Positions 18,210 to 27,432 of a stretch of DNA of 64,000 nt are shown here, one piece after another (position 1 is the stretch's first letter; each line of letters starts with the position of its first letter). The notes below the pieces were generated by a model. The model ran no database searches. It saw nothing but the letters and a program-made list of their open reading frames with translations, and was not told where the DNA came from. The position numbers and the translations under genes were made by a program. Source of the DNA: Nakamurella deserti (GTDB taxonomy: Bacteria; Actinomycetota; Actinomycetes; Mycobacteriales; Nakamurellaceae); assembly GCF_003260015.1 (NCBI RefSeq), contig NZ_QCXS01000002.1:1240001-1304000 (forward strand), written 5' to 3'.

Positions 18210-19568
18210 CTAGATCGACTCGATCAGCTTGTCGACCCGGTCGTCGATGGACTTGAACGGGTCCTTCAACAGCACGGTGCGCTGCGCCTGGTCGTTGAGC
18301 TTGAGGTGCACCCAGTCGACGGTGTAGTCCCGGCCGGCGTCCTGGGCGGCGGCGACGAACTTCCCGCGGAGCTTGGCCCGGGTGGTCTGCGGCGGCACCG
18401 TCATCGCCTCCTCGATCCGCGCCTCGTCGACGACGGTGCGGGCCATCCCGCGGGCGGCCAGCAGCGAGTAGAGCCCGCGGCCGGGCCGGACGTCGTGATA
18501 GGCCAGGTCGATCTGGGCGACCCGGGGGCTGGTCAGCTCGAGCTGGTTCTTCTCCGCGTACCGGTCGATGAGCTTCTTCTTGATGACCCAGTCGATCTCG
18601 GTGTCCACGCCCGACAGGTCGCCGGTCTCCACCGCGCGCAGCGTGCGGCCCCACAGGTCCATCACCTGGTCGGTGACCGGGTCGCTGCCGCGGACGGCGA
18701 CGAAGTCGACCGCCCGCTGGTAGTAGTCCAGCTGCGCGTCCAGTGCGCTGATCACGCCGCCGCCGGCCAGCTTGACCTCCTTGCGGCCGGTCAGGTCGTT
18801 GGAGATCTCGCGGATGGCCCGGATGGGGTTCTCGAAGGTGAAGTCGCGCAGCGCCACCCCGGCCTCGATCATCTCCAGCACCAGCGCGGCCGACCCCACC
18901 TTCAGCAGCGTGGTCGTCTGGCTCATGTTGGAGTCACCGACGATGACGTGCAGCCGGCGGAACCGCTCCGCGTCGGCGTGCGGCTCGTCGCGGGTGTTGA
19001 TGATCGGCCGGGAGCGGGTGGTCGCCGACGAGACGCCCTCCCAGATGTGCTCGGCGCGCTGGGACAGGCAGTACGTCGCACCGCGTGGGGTCTGCAGCAC
19101 CTTGCCGGCCCCGACGATGAGCTGCCGGGTGACCAGGAACGGGATCAGCCCGTCGGAGATCCGGGAGAACTCGCCCTGCCGCGCGATGAGGAAGTTCTCG
19201 TGGCAGCCGTAGGAGTTGCCTGCCGAGTCGGTGTTGTTCTTGAACAGGTAGATGTCGCCGCCGACACCCTCCTCCTGCAGCCGCGCCTCGGCGTCGACCA
19301 CCAGGTCCTGCAGGATCCGCTCGCCGGCCTTGTCGTGGGCGATCAGCGAGTACAGGTCGTCGCACTCGGCGGTGGCGTACTCGGGGTGCGAGCCGACGTC
19401 CAGGTAGAGCCGACTGCCGTTGCGCAGGAAGACGTTCGACGACCGTCCCCACGACACGACGCGGCGGAAGAGATACCGGGCCACCTCGTCGGGGCTCAGC
19501 CGGCGTTGCCCCTTGAAGGTGCAGGTGATCCCGAACTCGGTCTCGATACCCATGATTCGGCGCTGCAT
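18210..19568 (-). CDS. pafA: PafA, Pup-protein ligase
   Basis: A protein of 452 aa. It attaches the C-terminal glutamate of Pup to substrate lysines using ATP, in the cytosol. The glutamine-synthetase-like fold shows its catalytic features: the start [16 protein letters not shown] (Glu9 and Glu11 as nucleotide/metal ligands), Asp57 in [35 protein letters not shown], and [10 protein letters not shown] with the basic LHVIVGDSN. It lacks the Dop-specific loop, which separates it from dop in this window. Start ATG 19568 is 7 nt after TAGGGT, suggesting a leaderless transcript. Unlike in M. tuberculosis, pafA is separated from prcBA by a 12 kb accessory block. Confidence 0.97.
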   Translation of the reverse strand: MQRRIMGIETEFGITCTFKGQRRLSPDEVARYLFRRVVSWGRSSNVFLRNGSRLYLDVGSHPEYATAECDDLYSLIAHDKAGERILQDLVVDAEARLQEEGVGGDIYLFKNNTDSAGNSYGCHENFLIARQGEFSRISDGLIPFLVTRQLIVGAGKVLQTPRGATYCLSQRAEHIWEGVSSATTRSRPIINTRDEPHADAERFRRLHVIVGDSNMSQTTTLLKVGSAALVLEMIEAGVALRDFTFENPIRAIREISNDLTGRKEVKLAGGGVISALDAQLDYYQRAVDFVAVRGSDPVTDQVMDLWGRTLRAVETGDLSGVDTEIDWVIKKKLIDRYAEKNQLELTSPRVAQIDLAYHDVRPGRGLYSLLAARGMARTVVDEARIEEAMTVPPQTTRAKLRGKFVAAAQDAGRDYTVDWVHLKLNDQAQRTVLLKDPFKSIDDRVDKLIESI

Positions 19569-19575
19569 GACCCAA

Positions 19576-19581
19576 ACCCTA
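19576..19581 (-). promoter_or_regulatory. -10 box of the pafABC operon
   Basis: TAGGGT on the minus strand ending 7 nt before ATG 19568, with no Shine-Dalgarno between them. Probable promoter of pafA-pafB-pafC. Confidence 0.55.
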
Positions 19582-19681
19582 TGCGTCCCGCGCACGGTCC
19601 CGCGGACGGCCCGGGCCCGCGTCGTGGCGTCGCCCGCCGCCGCGGCCGCGCAACGGGCTCCGCGCGGCCCCGGCGGTCGGC

Positions 19682-20497
19682 TCAGCCGACGGCGTCGAGC
19701 AGCAGGGTCAGCCCGGTTCCCGGGCAGCCGTGCAGCGTCCGGCCGTCCGGCAGCGCCCCCGTCGGATCCGGCTGCTGGAGTCGTTCGCGCAGGCCGGGGA
19801 AGCGCAGCACCGTGCCGGCGGCGCGGTGCGCGTCGGTGGACACCACCACCCGGCCGGCGGCGTTGAGCAGCGTGGCCGGTCGGCCGGCGCCCAGCAGCCG
19901 CGGCAGCAGCAGCGACTCGACCGTGCGGACGTAGATGTCCATCCCGACCATGCCGATCATCGCCGGCGCCGCCCCGGGCGCCCGGACCGCGACCGGGGCG
20001 GTCAGGGTCAGCGTGTACTCGTCGGTGCACAGGTAGTCCACGTACGGGCCGGTGATGTGCGGGCGGCCGGTCGCGGCGGGCACCCGCCACCATTCCAGGA
20101 CGGTGTAGTCCCGGTAGCCGTCCGAGCCGGGGTCGAGATCCACGGACAACCGGCGGACCGGTGCCGATCCGGCCGGAACCGTCCCGCGCCCGATCGGGTT
20201 GTCCGGTCCGAGCCACCACGACAGGTAGCGCGTCGCGCCGCGGACCCAGTCGGGCCGGGCGATGAACCCCGCGCCCACCACGGTCGGCTCGGGGCGGGAC
20301 AGCTCGGCGAGCACCAGCGACCGGGTCACCAGGTCGAGCTGCCCGGGGGTGGGGCCGGCGGCCGGCCAGCCGCGGGCGCCGAGTGCGGCGGCCCAGCCCT
20401 GCATCGTGGCGACCATGGCCGCGAAGGTGTGGCTGACCGCCGCGACGCAGTCGGCGACGGCGTCGACCGGCGGCACCAGGGTGGACGGTCCGGTCAT
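19682..20497 (-). CDS. Soluble cache-domain protein
   Basis: A protein of 271 aa from ATG 20497, which overlaps the GntR stop by 4 bp (ATGA). The pattern [27 protein letters not shown], and [17 protein letters not shown] is that of a double-cache ligand-binding fold, usually an extracellular sensor. Here there is no signal peptide or membrane span, so it should be cytosolic. Coupling to a GntR regulator and divergence from a polyamine-type ABC operon suggest it helps sense or bind the transported ligand. That role is inferred. Confidence 0.72.
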   Translation of the reverse strand: MTGPSTLVPPVDAVADCVAAVSHTFAAMVATMQGWAAALGARGWPAAGPTPGQLDLVTRSLVLAELSRPEPTVVGAGFIARPDWVRGATRYLSWWLGPDNPIGRGTVPAGSAPVRRLSVDLDPGSDGYRDYTVLEWWRVPAATGRPHITGPYVDYLCTDEYTLTLTAPVAVRAPGAAPAMIGMVGMDIYVRTVESLLLPRLLGAGRPATLLNAAGRVVVSTDAHRAAGTVLRFPGLRERLQQPDPTGALPDGRTLHGCPGTGLTLLLDAVG

Positions 20498-21291
20498 GAC
20501 GGCGGTTCCTTCCGGACGGGGACGGTCGGTGGACCGCTGTCGAGGGTGCTCTTGTGGTCGACGAGCCATTCCAGACTCGCGTCCACGTGGGCGGCGGTCA
20601 ACGCCCGGGCCCGCTCGGTGTCCACGTCGTCCAGAGCGGCGGCGATGGCGTCGTGCGCCTCCCGGGCGGTGACCCGGGCGTGGGGGTCGTCCTGGCAGCG
20701 CCACAGCAGGGCACCGAACTCGGCCTGCAGCCGCACCTCCTCGCGCACCAGCCGGGGCGACTGGCTCAGCGCGGCGAGCTGCAGGTGGAAGGCGTTCTCG
20801 CCGCGGCGGCCGGCCACCGGGTCGTCGGTGCCGGTGCGCTCGACCAGGAGGCGGAGCTGCGCGACGTCGTCGGGTGCAGCCCGGTCGGCGGCGAGCTCGG
20901 CGGCACCGGCGTTGATGGTGCGGTAGTAGGTGGCCATGTCGCGCAGGTCGACCCGGGAGAGCTGCCTGAGGCGGTGGTCCAGGGCGGCGCGGTCGGGTCG
21001 GTCCGCGGCCGTGACGAAGCTGCCGCCGTCGCGGCCCCGGGTGGTGCGGACCAGCCCGCGGTGCCGCAGCGCCTCCAGCGCCTCCCGCGCGGTGACCGTC
21101 GCCACCCCGAACCGGCGGGCCAGGTCGGCTTCGCGGGGCAGCCGTTCGTCGTGGTGCAGCAGCCCCGCCGCGATGGCCTCGGCCAGGCGGCGCTCGACGA
21201 GCTCCGCCCGGCCGCCGCCCTCCAGCGGGGCGAACACCGCCGCCCGCGACAGGTCGTGGTCCTCCTGGGAGGACCGCACGGAACTGGGCAT
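20494..21291 (-). CDS. GntR/FadR family transcriptional regulator
   Basis: A protein of 265 aa from ATG 21291 with CGGAG about 5 nt upstream. The N-terminal winged helix ([29 protein letters not shown]) is the GntR type. The C-terminal helical FCD-like domain ([37 protein letters not shown]) binds effectors. It is divergent from potA across 111 bp, and a 7 bp inverted repeat lies between them. Most likely it represses or activates the adjacent ABC operon in response to its substrate. Confidence 0.92.
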   Translation of the reverse strand: MPSSVRSSQEDHDLSRAAVFAPLEGGGRAELVERRLAEAIAAGLLHHDERLPREADLARRFGVATVTAREALEALRHRGLVRTTRGRDGGSFVTAADRPDRAALDHRLRQLSRVDLRDMATYYRTINAGAAELAADRAAPDDVAQLRLLVERTGTDDPVAGRRGENAFHLQLAALSQSPRLVREEVRLQAEFGALLWRCQDDPHARVTAREAHDAIAAALDDVDTERARALTAAHVDASLEWLVDHKSTLDSGPPTVPVRKEPPS

Positions 21292-21306
21292 CGGGACTCC
21301 GGGGCT

Positions 21307-21324
21307 GGTCACAGACTTGTGACC
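21307..21324. promoter_or_regulatory. Candidate GntR operator
   Basis: GGTCACA and TGTGACC form a perfect 7 bp inverted repeat separated by GACT, 15 bp upstream of the GntR start and in the GntR-potA divergent gap. Such GT...AC palindromes are typical of FadR-type regulators. A TATGAT at 21366-21371 could be the -10 box for potA. Confidence 0.5.
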
Positions 21325-21402
21325 GGATCGTAACGTGGGCCGATGGCAAAAGACATCTGGTTCCATATGATTCAGCGACCAGACGGCCGGACGGAGTTGA
21401 GC

Positions 21403-22434
21403 GTGACAGGAACCGATGTGGCCCCACCCGCCATCCGGCTGACCGGACTCACCCGCGTGTTCGGGGACGTCCGTGCCGTGGACGGTGTCGACCTGGACAT
21501 CGCCGACGGCGAGTTCTTCTCGATGCTGGGGCCATCCGGGTCGGGCAAGACGACCGTGTTGCGGATGATCGCCGGGTTCGAGCAGCCCACCTCCGGCACC
21601 GTCGAGCTGCACGGCCGGGACGTCACGGCGCAGGCGCCGTTCCAGCGGGACGTGAACACCGTGTTCCAGGACTACGCGCTTTTCCCGCACATGAACGTGC
21701 TCGACAACGTGGCGTACGGGCTGCGGGTCCGCGGGATGGGGCGGCGCGAACGGCACGGCCGGGCCCGGGAGGCGCTGGCCCGGGTCCGCCTGGAGGGGTA
21801 CGACGAACGCCGGCCGTCGCAGCTGTCGGGTGGCCAACGACAACGCGTCGCGCTGGCCCGGGCGACGGTCGTCCAACCGAAGGTGCTGCTGCTCGACGAG
21901 CCTCTGGGCGCGCTGGACCTGAAACTCCGGGAGGAACTGCAGGTCGAGCTGAAGGCGCTCCAACGCGACCTCGGCATCACCTTCATCTTCGTCACCCACG
22001 ACCAGGAGGAGGCGCTGACCCTGTCCGACCGGATCGCGGTGTTCAACCACGGCCGGATCGAACAGCTCGGCACCCCCACCGAGATCTACGAGTCCCCGCG
22101 GTCGACGTTCGTCGCGACCTTCGTCGGGACGTCCAACGTCTTCGACGCAAAGCTGTCGCAGGCGGTGCTCGGCCGCGGCGGCGTCAACGCGTTGCGGCCG
22201 GAGAAGCTCGCGCTGACCGGCACCGGACCGGGCGTGCCCGGCACCGTCGCCGAGGTGATCTACCTGGGCGCCGGCAGCCGGGTGCTCGTCGACCTCGACG
22301 CCGGGACCCGGGTCACCGTGCTGGAACAGAATTCCGCCGGCCGCGCCGCGATCGTGCAGCGCGGTGAACGGGTGCGGATCCGCTGGTCCGACGCGGACGT
22401 GGTCGCCCTGACCCCCGCCGCCGCCCTGCCCTGA
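21403..22434 (+). CDS. potA: Spermidine/putrescine-type ABC transporter ATPase (PotA)
   Basis: A protein of 343 aa from GTG 21403, preceded by CGGAG. ATG 21343 is in frame but has no ribosome binding site and lies upstream of a likely -10 box. Motifs: Walker [11 protein letters not shown]-loop [13 protein letters not shown], signature [13 protein letters not shown], Walker [13 protein letters not shown], switch His in THDQEEA. A C-terminal TOBE domain follows (residues about 240-343). It hydrolyses ATP at the membrane for the PotBC permease. It is the first gene of the pot operon. Confidence 0.93.
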   Translation: MTGTDVAPPAIRLTGLTRVFGDVRAVDGVDLDIADGEFFSMLGPSGSGKTTVLRMIAGFEQPTSGTVELHGRDVTAQAPFQRDVNTVFQDYALFPHMNVLDNVAYGLRVRGMGRRERHGRAREALARVRLEGYDERRPSQLSGGQRQRVALARATVVQPKVLLLDEPLGALDLKLREELQVELKALQRDLGITFIFVTHDQEEALTLSDRIAVFNHGRIEQLGTPTEIYESPRSTFVATFVGTSNVFDAKLSQAVLGRGGVNALRPEKLALTGTGPGVPGTVAEVIYLGAGSRVLVDLDAGTRVTVLEQNSAGRAAIVQRGERVRIRWSDADVVALTPAAALP

Positions 22435-22611
22435 CCCCGTCGTCCATCAGGCCCACCTCGATCCACCACGTCGTGCGTGCCGCCGGGGGGCCACGCCTCC
22501 CGCTCCCGCCGCACCGGACGACCGCACCACCGCACGATCCGTCCCGACCCCCCCCGGTCCCGACCCCCCCGTCCAGGGAGTCCCGTCCACCACCGAACGG
22601 AAGGCACCACC

Positions 22612-23805
22612 ATGCACACACCGATCCGCCGCCGCGGCGCGCTGGGGGTGACCGCGGGCGCGATGCTGCTGCTCGCCGCCTGTGGCACCACGTCCGGCTC
22701 GTCGCCGTCCACCAGCGCCGCCCCCTCCGCGGCCCCGTCGGTCACCGCCACCACCATCGGCGCCGGTGAGGGGACCGTGTCGATCCTGGCCTGGCCCGGT
22801 TACGTCGAGGACGGGTCCAACGACCCGGCCGTCGACTGGGTGACCCCGTTCGAGACCCAGACCGGGTGCCAGGTCACCTCCAAGACCTACGGCACGTCCG
22901 ACGAGGCGTTCTCGCTGATGAAGACCGGCGACTACGACGTCGTCGCGGCGTCCGGCGACGCGTCCCTGCGGCTCGTCGCCGCGGGCGACGTCGCCCCGGT
23001 CAACACCGAACTGCTGAGCAACTACGACGGCATCTACGACTTCCTGAAGATGCAGTCGTGGAACAGCGTCGACGGTCAGTCGTACGGCATCCCGCACGGC
23101 TACGGCGCCAACCTGCTGATGTACAACACCGAGGCCGTCACCCCGGCGCCCACCTCGTGGGACGTCGTCTTCGACAAGGCCTCGTCCTACGCCGGCAAGG
23201 TGACCGCCTACGACTCCCCCATCTACATCGCCGATGCCGCCGTCTACCTGATGACGCACCAGCCGGACCTGGGCATCAAGAACCCCTACGCGCTGGACGA
23301 GACCCAGCTCGCCGCGGCCGTCGACCTGCTGAAGGCGCAGCGCGCCCACGTCGGCGAGTACTGGTCGGACTACCTCAAGTCCATCCAGTCGTTCGAGACC
23401 GGTGACACCGTCGTGGGCACCACCTGGCAGGTGATCGCGAACTCGATCCCCGAGGGCACCCCGGTGGACGTGGTGCTGCCGGTCGAGGGCGTCACCGGCT
23501 GGTCGGACACCTGGATGGTCGCGTCGAAGGCCAAGAGCCCGAACTGCGCCTACCAGTGGCTGAACTACATCGCGAGCCCCGAGGCGAACGCCGCCGCCAC
23601 CGCGTACTTCGGCGAGGCGCCGTCGAACCAGGCGGCGTGCGAGTTCCGCACCGACTGCGAGGCGTTCCACGCCGGTGACGCCGACTACGCCGCCAAGATC
23701 TGGTACTGGTCGACGCCGATCGCCGAGTGCATCGACGGGCGTACCGACGCCACCTGCACCGACTACTCCGCCTGGACCAAGGCCTGGGCCGAGATCAAGG
23801 GCTGA
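22612..23805 (+). CDS. potD: Polyamine-type ABC substrate-binding lipoprotein (PotD-like)
   Basis: A protein of 397 aa from ATG 22612 with GGAAGG upstream. A lipoprotein signal with lipobox LLAAC (Cys about residue 24) follows RRR. The mature domain begins with the PotD-like TVSILAWPGYVEDG and has YDVVAASGDASLRL and SYGIPHGYGANLLMYN, typical of the spermidine/putrescine-binding fold. The lipid-anchored protein delivers ligand to PotBC. A 177 bp gap with C-runs separates it from potA. Exact ligand not decidable from sequence. Confidence 0.9.
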   Translation: MHTPIRRRGALGVTAGAMLLLAACGTTSGSSPSTSAAPSAAPSVTATTIGAGEGTVSILAWPGYVEDGSNDPAVDWVTPFETQTGCQVTSKTYGTSDEAFSLMKTGDYDVVAASGDASLRLVAAGDVAPVNTELLSNYDGIYDFLKMQSWNSVDGQSYGIPHGYGANLLMYNTEAVTPAPTSWDVVFDKASSYAGKVTAYDSPIYIADAAVYLMTHQPDLGIKNPYALDETQLAAAVDLLKAQRAHVGEYWSDYLKSIQSFETGDTVVGTTWQVIANSIPEGTPVDVVLPVEGVTGWSDTWMVASKAKSPNCAYQWLNYIASPEANAAATAYFGEAPSNQAACEFRTDCEAFHAGDADYAAKIWYWSTPIAECIDGRTDATCTDYSAWTKAWAEIKG

Positions 23806-23886
23806 GCCGGGCCGACCCCGTCGTCCGTCGCGGTCCCGTCCGGGTCACCCCCGGACGGGACCGCACCTCTGGAGAGAGTTGACCGA

Positions 23887-24795
23887 GTGAGTACCGAACT
23901 GCAGGAGCGGGTGCCCCGGATCCGTGACTCGCCGGCGCGCCGCGCCTCGGTGGTGCTGTCCCGGCACGCCCGGCTCCGGCTGGGGCTGCTGCTGACCGCA
24001 CCGCTGTTCTGGCTGGGCCTGGTCTACATCGCCGCGCTCGCCGCGCTGCTGATCACCGCGCTGTGGACGGTTGACAGCTTCACCGGGCTGATCAGCACCA
24101 CCTGGACGCTGGACAACATCGTCGAGGTCGTCACCGGGTCGCTCTACCAGACCGTCACGCTGCGGACCGTGGCCGTCGCGGCCCTGGTCACGGTGGTCGA
24201 CATCGTCATCGCGCTGCCCATCGCCTTCTTCATGGCCAAGGTCGCCTCACCCCGGCTGCAACGCGCACTGGTCATCGCCGTGCTGATGCCGCTGTGGGCC
24301 AGCTACCTGGTGAAGGCGTACGCGTGGCGGTCGGTGCTGTCCAACGACGGCCTGTGGGACTGGGCCGGTGCGCCGTTCGGCATCAGCAGCCCCGGGTACG
24401 GGCTGACCGCCACGGTGATCACGCTGGCCTACCTGTGGCTGCCCTACGTCATCCTGCCGATCTACGCGGGCCTGGAACGGGTTCCCGACAGCCTCCTCGA
24501 GGCGTCGTCGGACCTGGGTGCCTCGACCTCGCGGACGCTGCGCACGGTGGTGCTGCCGCTGCTGTGGCCGGCGATCATCGCGGGCTCGATCTTCAGCTTC
24601 TCGCTGTCGCTGGGCGACTACATCACCGTCAACATCGTCGGCGGGACGAACCAGTTGCTGGGAAATCTCGTCTACACCAACGTCGGCGCGGCCAACAACC
24701 TGCCGCTCGCGGCGTCGATCGCGTTGATCCCCATCGTCATCATGTTCGTGTACCTGACCGCGGCCCGCCGCAGTGGTGCTCTGAACAGCCTGTGA
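23887..24795 (+). CDS. potB: ABC transporter permease (PotB-like)
   Basis: A protein of 302 aa from GTG 23887 with GGAGAGAG upstream. About six membrane spans. The EAA-type cytoplasmic loop that docks the ATPase reads DSLLEASSDLGASTSRTLRT. Binding-protein-dependent permease of the polyamine class. Its stop overlaps the potC start by 4 bp (GTGA). Confidence 0.92.
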   Translation: MSTELQERVPRIRDSPARRASVVLSRHARLRLGLLLTAPLFWLGLVYIAALAALLITALWTVDSFTGLISTTWTLDNIVEVVTGSLYQTVTLRTVAVAALVTVVDIVIALPIAFFMAKVASPRLQRALVIAVLMPLWASYLVKAYAWRSVLSNDGLWDWAGAPFGISSPGYGLTATVITLAYLWLPYVILPIYAGLERVPDSLLEASSDLGASTSRTLRTVVLPLLWPAIIAGSIFSFSLSLGDYITVNIVGGTNQLLGNLVYTNVGAANNLPLAASIALIPIVIMFVYLTAARRSGALNSL

Positions 24796-25592
24796 AGCTC
24801 AGCCGCCCGGCCCGTGTCCTGCTGGGCACCTTCACTCTCGTGGTGCTCGGCATCATCTACGTGCCGCTGCTCGTGGTGCTGGTCAACAGCTTCAGCACCT
24901 CGACCAGCCTGACCTGGCCACCGCCGGGCTTCACCTTCGAGTGGTGGGGGCGGGCGTTCCGCAACGAGGGTGCCCTGGACTCGCTGGCGACCAGCGTGCA
25001 GGTCGGGCTGGCGGCGACCGCCATCGCGCTCGTCCTCGGGACGCTCATCTCGCTGGCGCTGCAGCGGTACGAGTTCTTCGGCCGGGACACCGTCAGCCTG
25101 CTGGTGATCCTGCCGATCGCGCTGCCCGGCATCGTCACCGGCATCGCCCTGAACAACGCGTTCCGGACGATCATGGGGATCCCGTTGAGCCTGTTCACGG
25201 TGATCGTGTCGCACGCGACGTTCTGCATCGTGACCGTGTTCAACAACGTGATCGCCCGGCTGCGCCGCACCGGCACCACCCTCGAAGACGCCTCCGCCGA
25301 CCTCGGGGCCGGCGTCTGGACGACGTTCCGGCTGGTGACCTTCCCGCAGCTGCGGTCGGCGCTGTTCGCCGGCGGGTTGCTGGCGTTCGCGCTCAGCTTC
25401 GACGAGATCATCGTGACCACCTTCACCGCCGGCTCCGGGGTGTCGACGCTGCCGATCTGGATCCTCAACAACCTGTTCCGCCCCAACCAGGCGCCGGTGG
25501 TCAACGTGATCGCCGTGGTGCTGGTCGTGGTGTCCATCGTGCCGATCTACATCGCGCAGCGGATCGCCGGGTCGGAGCAGACGCGGCGGTGA
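24792..25592 (+). CDS. potC: ABC transporter permease (PotC-like)
   Basis: A protein of 266 aa from GTG 24792, in 4 bp overlap with potB, so translation is coupled. Spans start with VLLGTFTLVVLGIIYVPLLV; the EAA loop is TLEDASADLGAGVWTTFRLV. It pairs with PotB to form the membrane channel. It ends the pot operon; array 2 lies immediately downstream. Confidence 0.92.
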   Translation: MKLSRPARVLLGTFTLVVLGIIYVPLLVVLVNSFSTSTSLTWPPPGFTFEWWGRAFRNEGALDSLATSVQVGLAATAIALVLGTLISLALQRYEFFGRDTVSLLVILPIALPGIVTGIALNNAFRTIMGIPLSLFTVIVSHATFCIVTVFNNVIARLRRTGTTLEDASADLGAGVWTTFRLVTFPQLRSALFAGGLLAFALSFDEIIVTTFTAGSGVSTLPIWILNNLFRPNQAPVVNVIAVVLVVVSIVPIYIAQRIAGSEQTRR

Positions 25593-25745
25593 GCCCCGTT
25601 CTGCACAGTCGGCGTGGGATGACCGGATGACGGTGTCGGTCACGCCGGAGCCGGGTCGGGGGTGGGATCGGGGGCATCTCCAGGGTGCTGAGGCCGGTGC
25701 CGGGTGCCGGGGCCGGGTGCCGGGTGCCTGGGCCGGGTGCCTCAC

Positions 25746-26327
25746 TTTCGACGTGAAAACTCCCGGAATCCGGCGATGTCCACGCCGAAATGAGCGGCTG
25801 CACCCGTCCTCGGGGCCTTCCGGCCGAGCCTTCTCTTTTCGGCGTGACGACAGCCGGAATCCGGAGATCTCCACACCGAAAGTCGCGGCCGCCCCGGTCC
25901 TCGGGGGACTCCCGACCAGGGCTCTCCCCTTTCGGCGTGGAGACGGCCGAATCCGGCGATTCCCACGCCGAAAGCAGCCGGGGCGCCGATCCCCGGGGGC
26001 GTCCCGGCCGAGCCTTCGCTGCCGGCGTGGAGACAGCCGGGATCCGGCACTCACGCCGAAACAGCCCGTCCTGTGGTCGGGCTGCCTGGGCGCCGCGGCT
26101 CCTTTCCGCGTGACGACAGCCGGAATCCGACGATCCACACGCCGGAATCAGCGGCTGCCCCGGCCCCCCGGGTCCCTCCGGCAACGGCTCCCCCTTTTCG
26201 GCGTGAACACTATCGGAATCCGAAGGTTTCCACGCCGAAACAGCCCGTGTACTGTTCGGCCGCCTCGTCGCCGGGGGCTCACTTTCGGCGTGACCAGCAC
26301 CGGGATCCGGTGATGATCACGCCGAAA
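25746..26327. repeat. Array 2: seven inverted-repeat elements, period about 90 bp
   Basis: Seven copies of a 42-46 bp element starting near 25746, 25837, 25930, 26020, 26103, 26196 and 26283. Consensus: terminal arms TTTCGGCGTG and CACGCCGAAA around a central CCGGAATCCGG. The 37-48 bp between elements is GC-rich and also loosely conserved, so the whole 90 bp is the repeating unit. Copies 4 and 5 have damaged left arms. The array lies between the convergent potC and CBS-protein genes. Arms and core do not match arrays 1 and 3. Function unknown. Confidence 0.88.
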
Positions 26328-26370
26328 CCGACCGGGGCGTAAGACCCCGGAACGGACCCGGCCGTACGGG

Positions 26371-27432
26371 TCAGGCCCGGTGCTTCCGGGTGGCGTCGCG
26401 GACCTCACCGATCAAAGTCTCGATCGCGTCCTCCAGCATCACCACGCCGGTCCGTTCGGCCGAGACCGGGGTCCCGGTGCCGGCCAGTGAGACCTGCGCG
26501 AGGTGCGCGCCGACCCGGCGCATCTGATCCAGCGCGGACCGCAGCGGAATGTCCTGCGGCAGCACCGGCAGCTCGCGGATCCGCGCCGCCGGCACCGGGC
26601 GGTCCCGGTCGTCCTCGTCGAGACCGACGACGTCGCGGATGTGCAGGTACCCGAGGTAGCGCCCGTCCGGCGCCTGCACCGGGAACCGGGAGAAGCCGGT
26701 GCGCGCACAGGCCAGCTCGACCTCCGCGGGCGTGGCACCCTGCGGGACCGTGACGACCTGCCGGTCGGGCACGACGATGCCGGCGAGCGTCGCGGTGTCG
26801 AAGTCCAGCGCACTGGTCAGCCGGCCGCTCTCGTCCTCGTCGAGCAGACCCTCCTCGCTGGACTCGCTGATCAGCCCGGCGACCTCCTCACGGGTGAAGG
26901 TCGAGCCGACCTCGTCCTTGGGTTCGAACCCGAGCAGCCGGACGATGGCGTTGGCGAGGTGGTTGAGACCACGCAGCACCGGTCCGAGCAGCTTGGCGAT
27001 CATCCGCAGCGCCGGCGCCAACGTCATCGCGACCCGTTCGGGGCTGGCGATGGCGATGTTCTTCGGCACCATCTCGCCCAGCGAGACGTGCAGCGACACC
27101 ACGATGAGCAGCGCCAGCGTCAGCGCCACCGGGTGCAGCCACGAGTCGGGCACGCCGAGGGAGTGGAACAGCGGCTCGAGCAGCGTCGCCACGGCCGGCT
27201 CACCCAGCGCACCGAGCAGCACCGCGCACACGGTGATGCCGAGCTGGGCGCACGCCATCATCAGCGAGACGTCCTCCATCGCCTTGAGGGTCGACCGGGC
27301 GCTCTTGCTGGTGACGGCGAGCGGTTCGATGACGCTGCGGCGGGACGAGACGAGGGAGAACTCCGCGGCCACGAAGAACGCACTGGCGAACAGCAGCAGG
27401 ACCGAGATCAGGACCAGGAACCAGGGACTCAT
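26371..27432 (-). CDS. CNNM/CorC-type transporter with CBS pair
   Basis: A protein of 353 aa from ATG 27432, overlapping the preceding gene's stop by 4 bp (ATGA). An N-terminal DUF21/CNNM membrane domain of three to four spans (FASAFFVAAEFSLVSSRR, VSLHVSLGEMVPKNIAIA) is followed by two CBS motifs (about 205-340). These proteins are linked to magnesium or other divalent-cation efflux. The typical C-terminal CorC_HlyC domain is absent here, so it is a short partner of the longer upstream paralogue. Confidence 0.9.
   Translation of the reverse strand: MSPWFLVLISVLLLFASAFFVAAEFSLVSSRRSVIEPLAVTSKSARSTLKAMEDVSLMMACAQLGITVCAVLLGALGEPAVATLLEPLFHSLGVPDSWLHPVALTLALLIVVSLHVSLGEMVPKNIAIASPERVAMTLAPALRMIAKLLGPVLRGLNHLANAIVRLLGFEPKDEVGSTFTREEVAGLISESSEEGLLDEDESGRLTSALDFDTATLAGIVVPDRQVVTVPQGATPAEVELACARTGFSRFPVQAPDGRYLGYLHIRDVVGLDEDDRDRPVPAARIRELPVLPQDIPLRSALDQMRRVGAHLAQVSLAGTGTPVSAERTGVVMLEDAIETLIGEVRDATRKHRA

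Noticed and set aside
21343-21402. ATG 21343 as the potA start
   Set aside because: No ribosome binding site, and TATGAT at 21366 looks like the -10 box, which would place this ATG upstream of the transcript.
25746-26327. CRISPR array
   Set aside because: The regular 90 bp period invites it, but repeats are degenerate palindromes, spacers are similar to each other and no cas gene is present. The same holds for arrays 1 and 3.
25501-26408. Array 2 open frames with repeating HAE and RRK motifs
   Set aside because: Translations of the inverted repeats in several frames at once; no coding bias.
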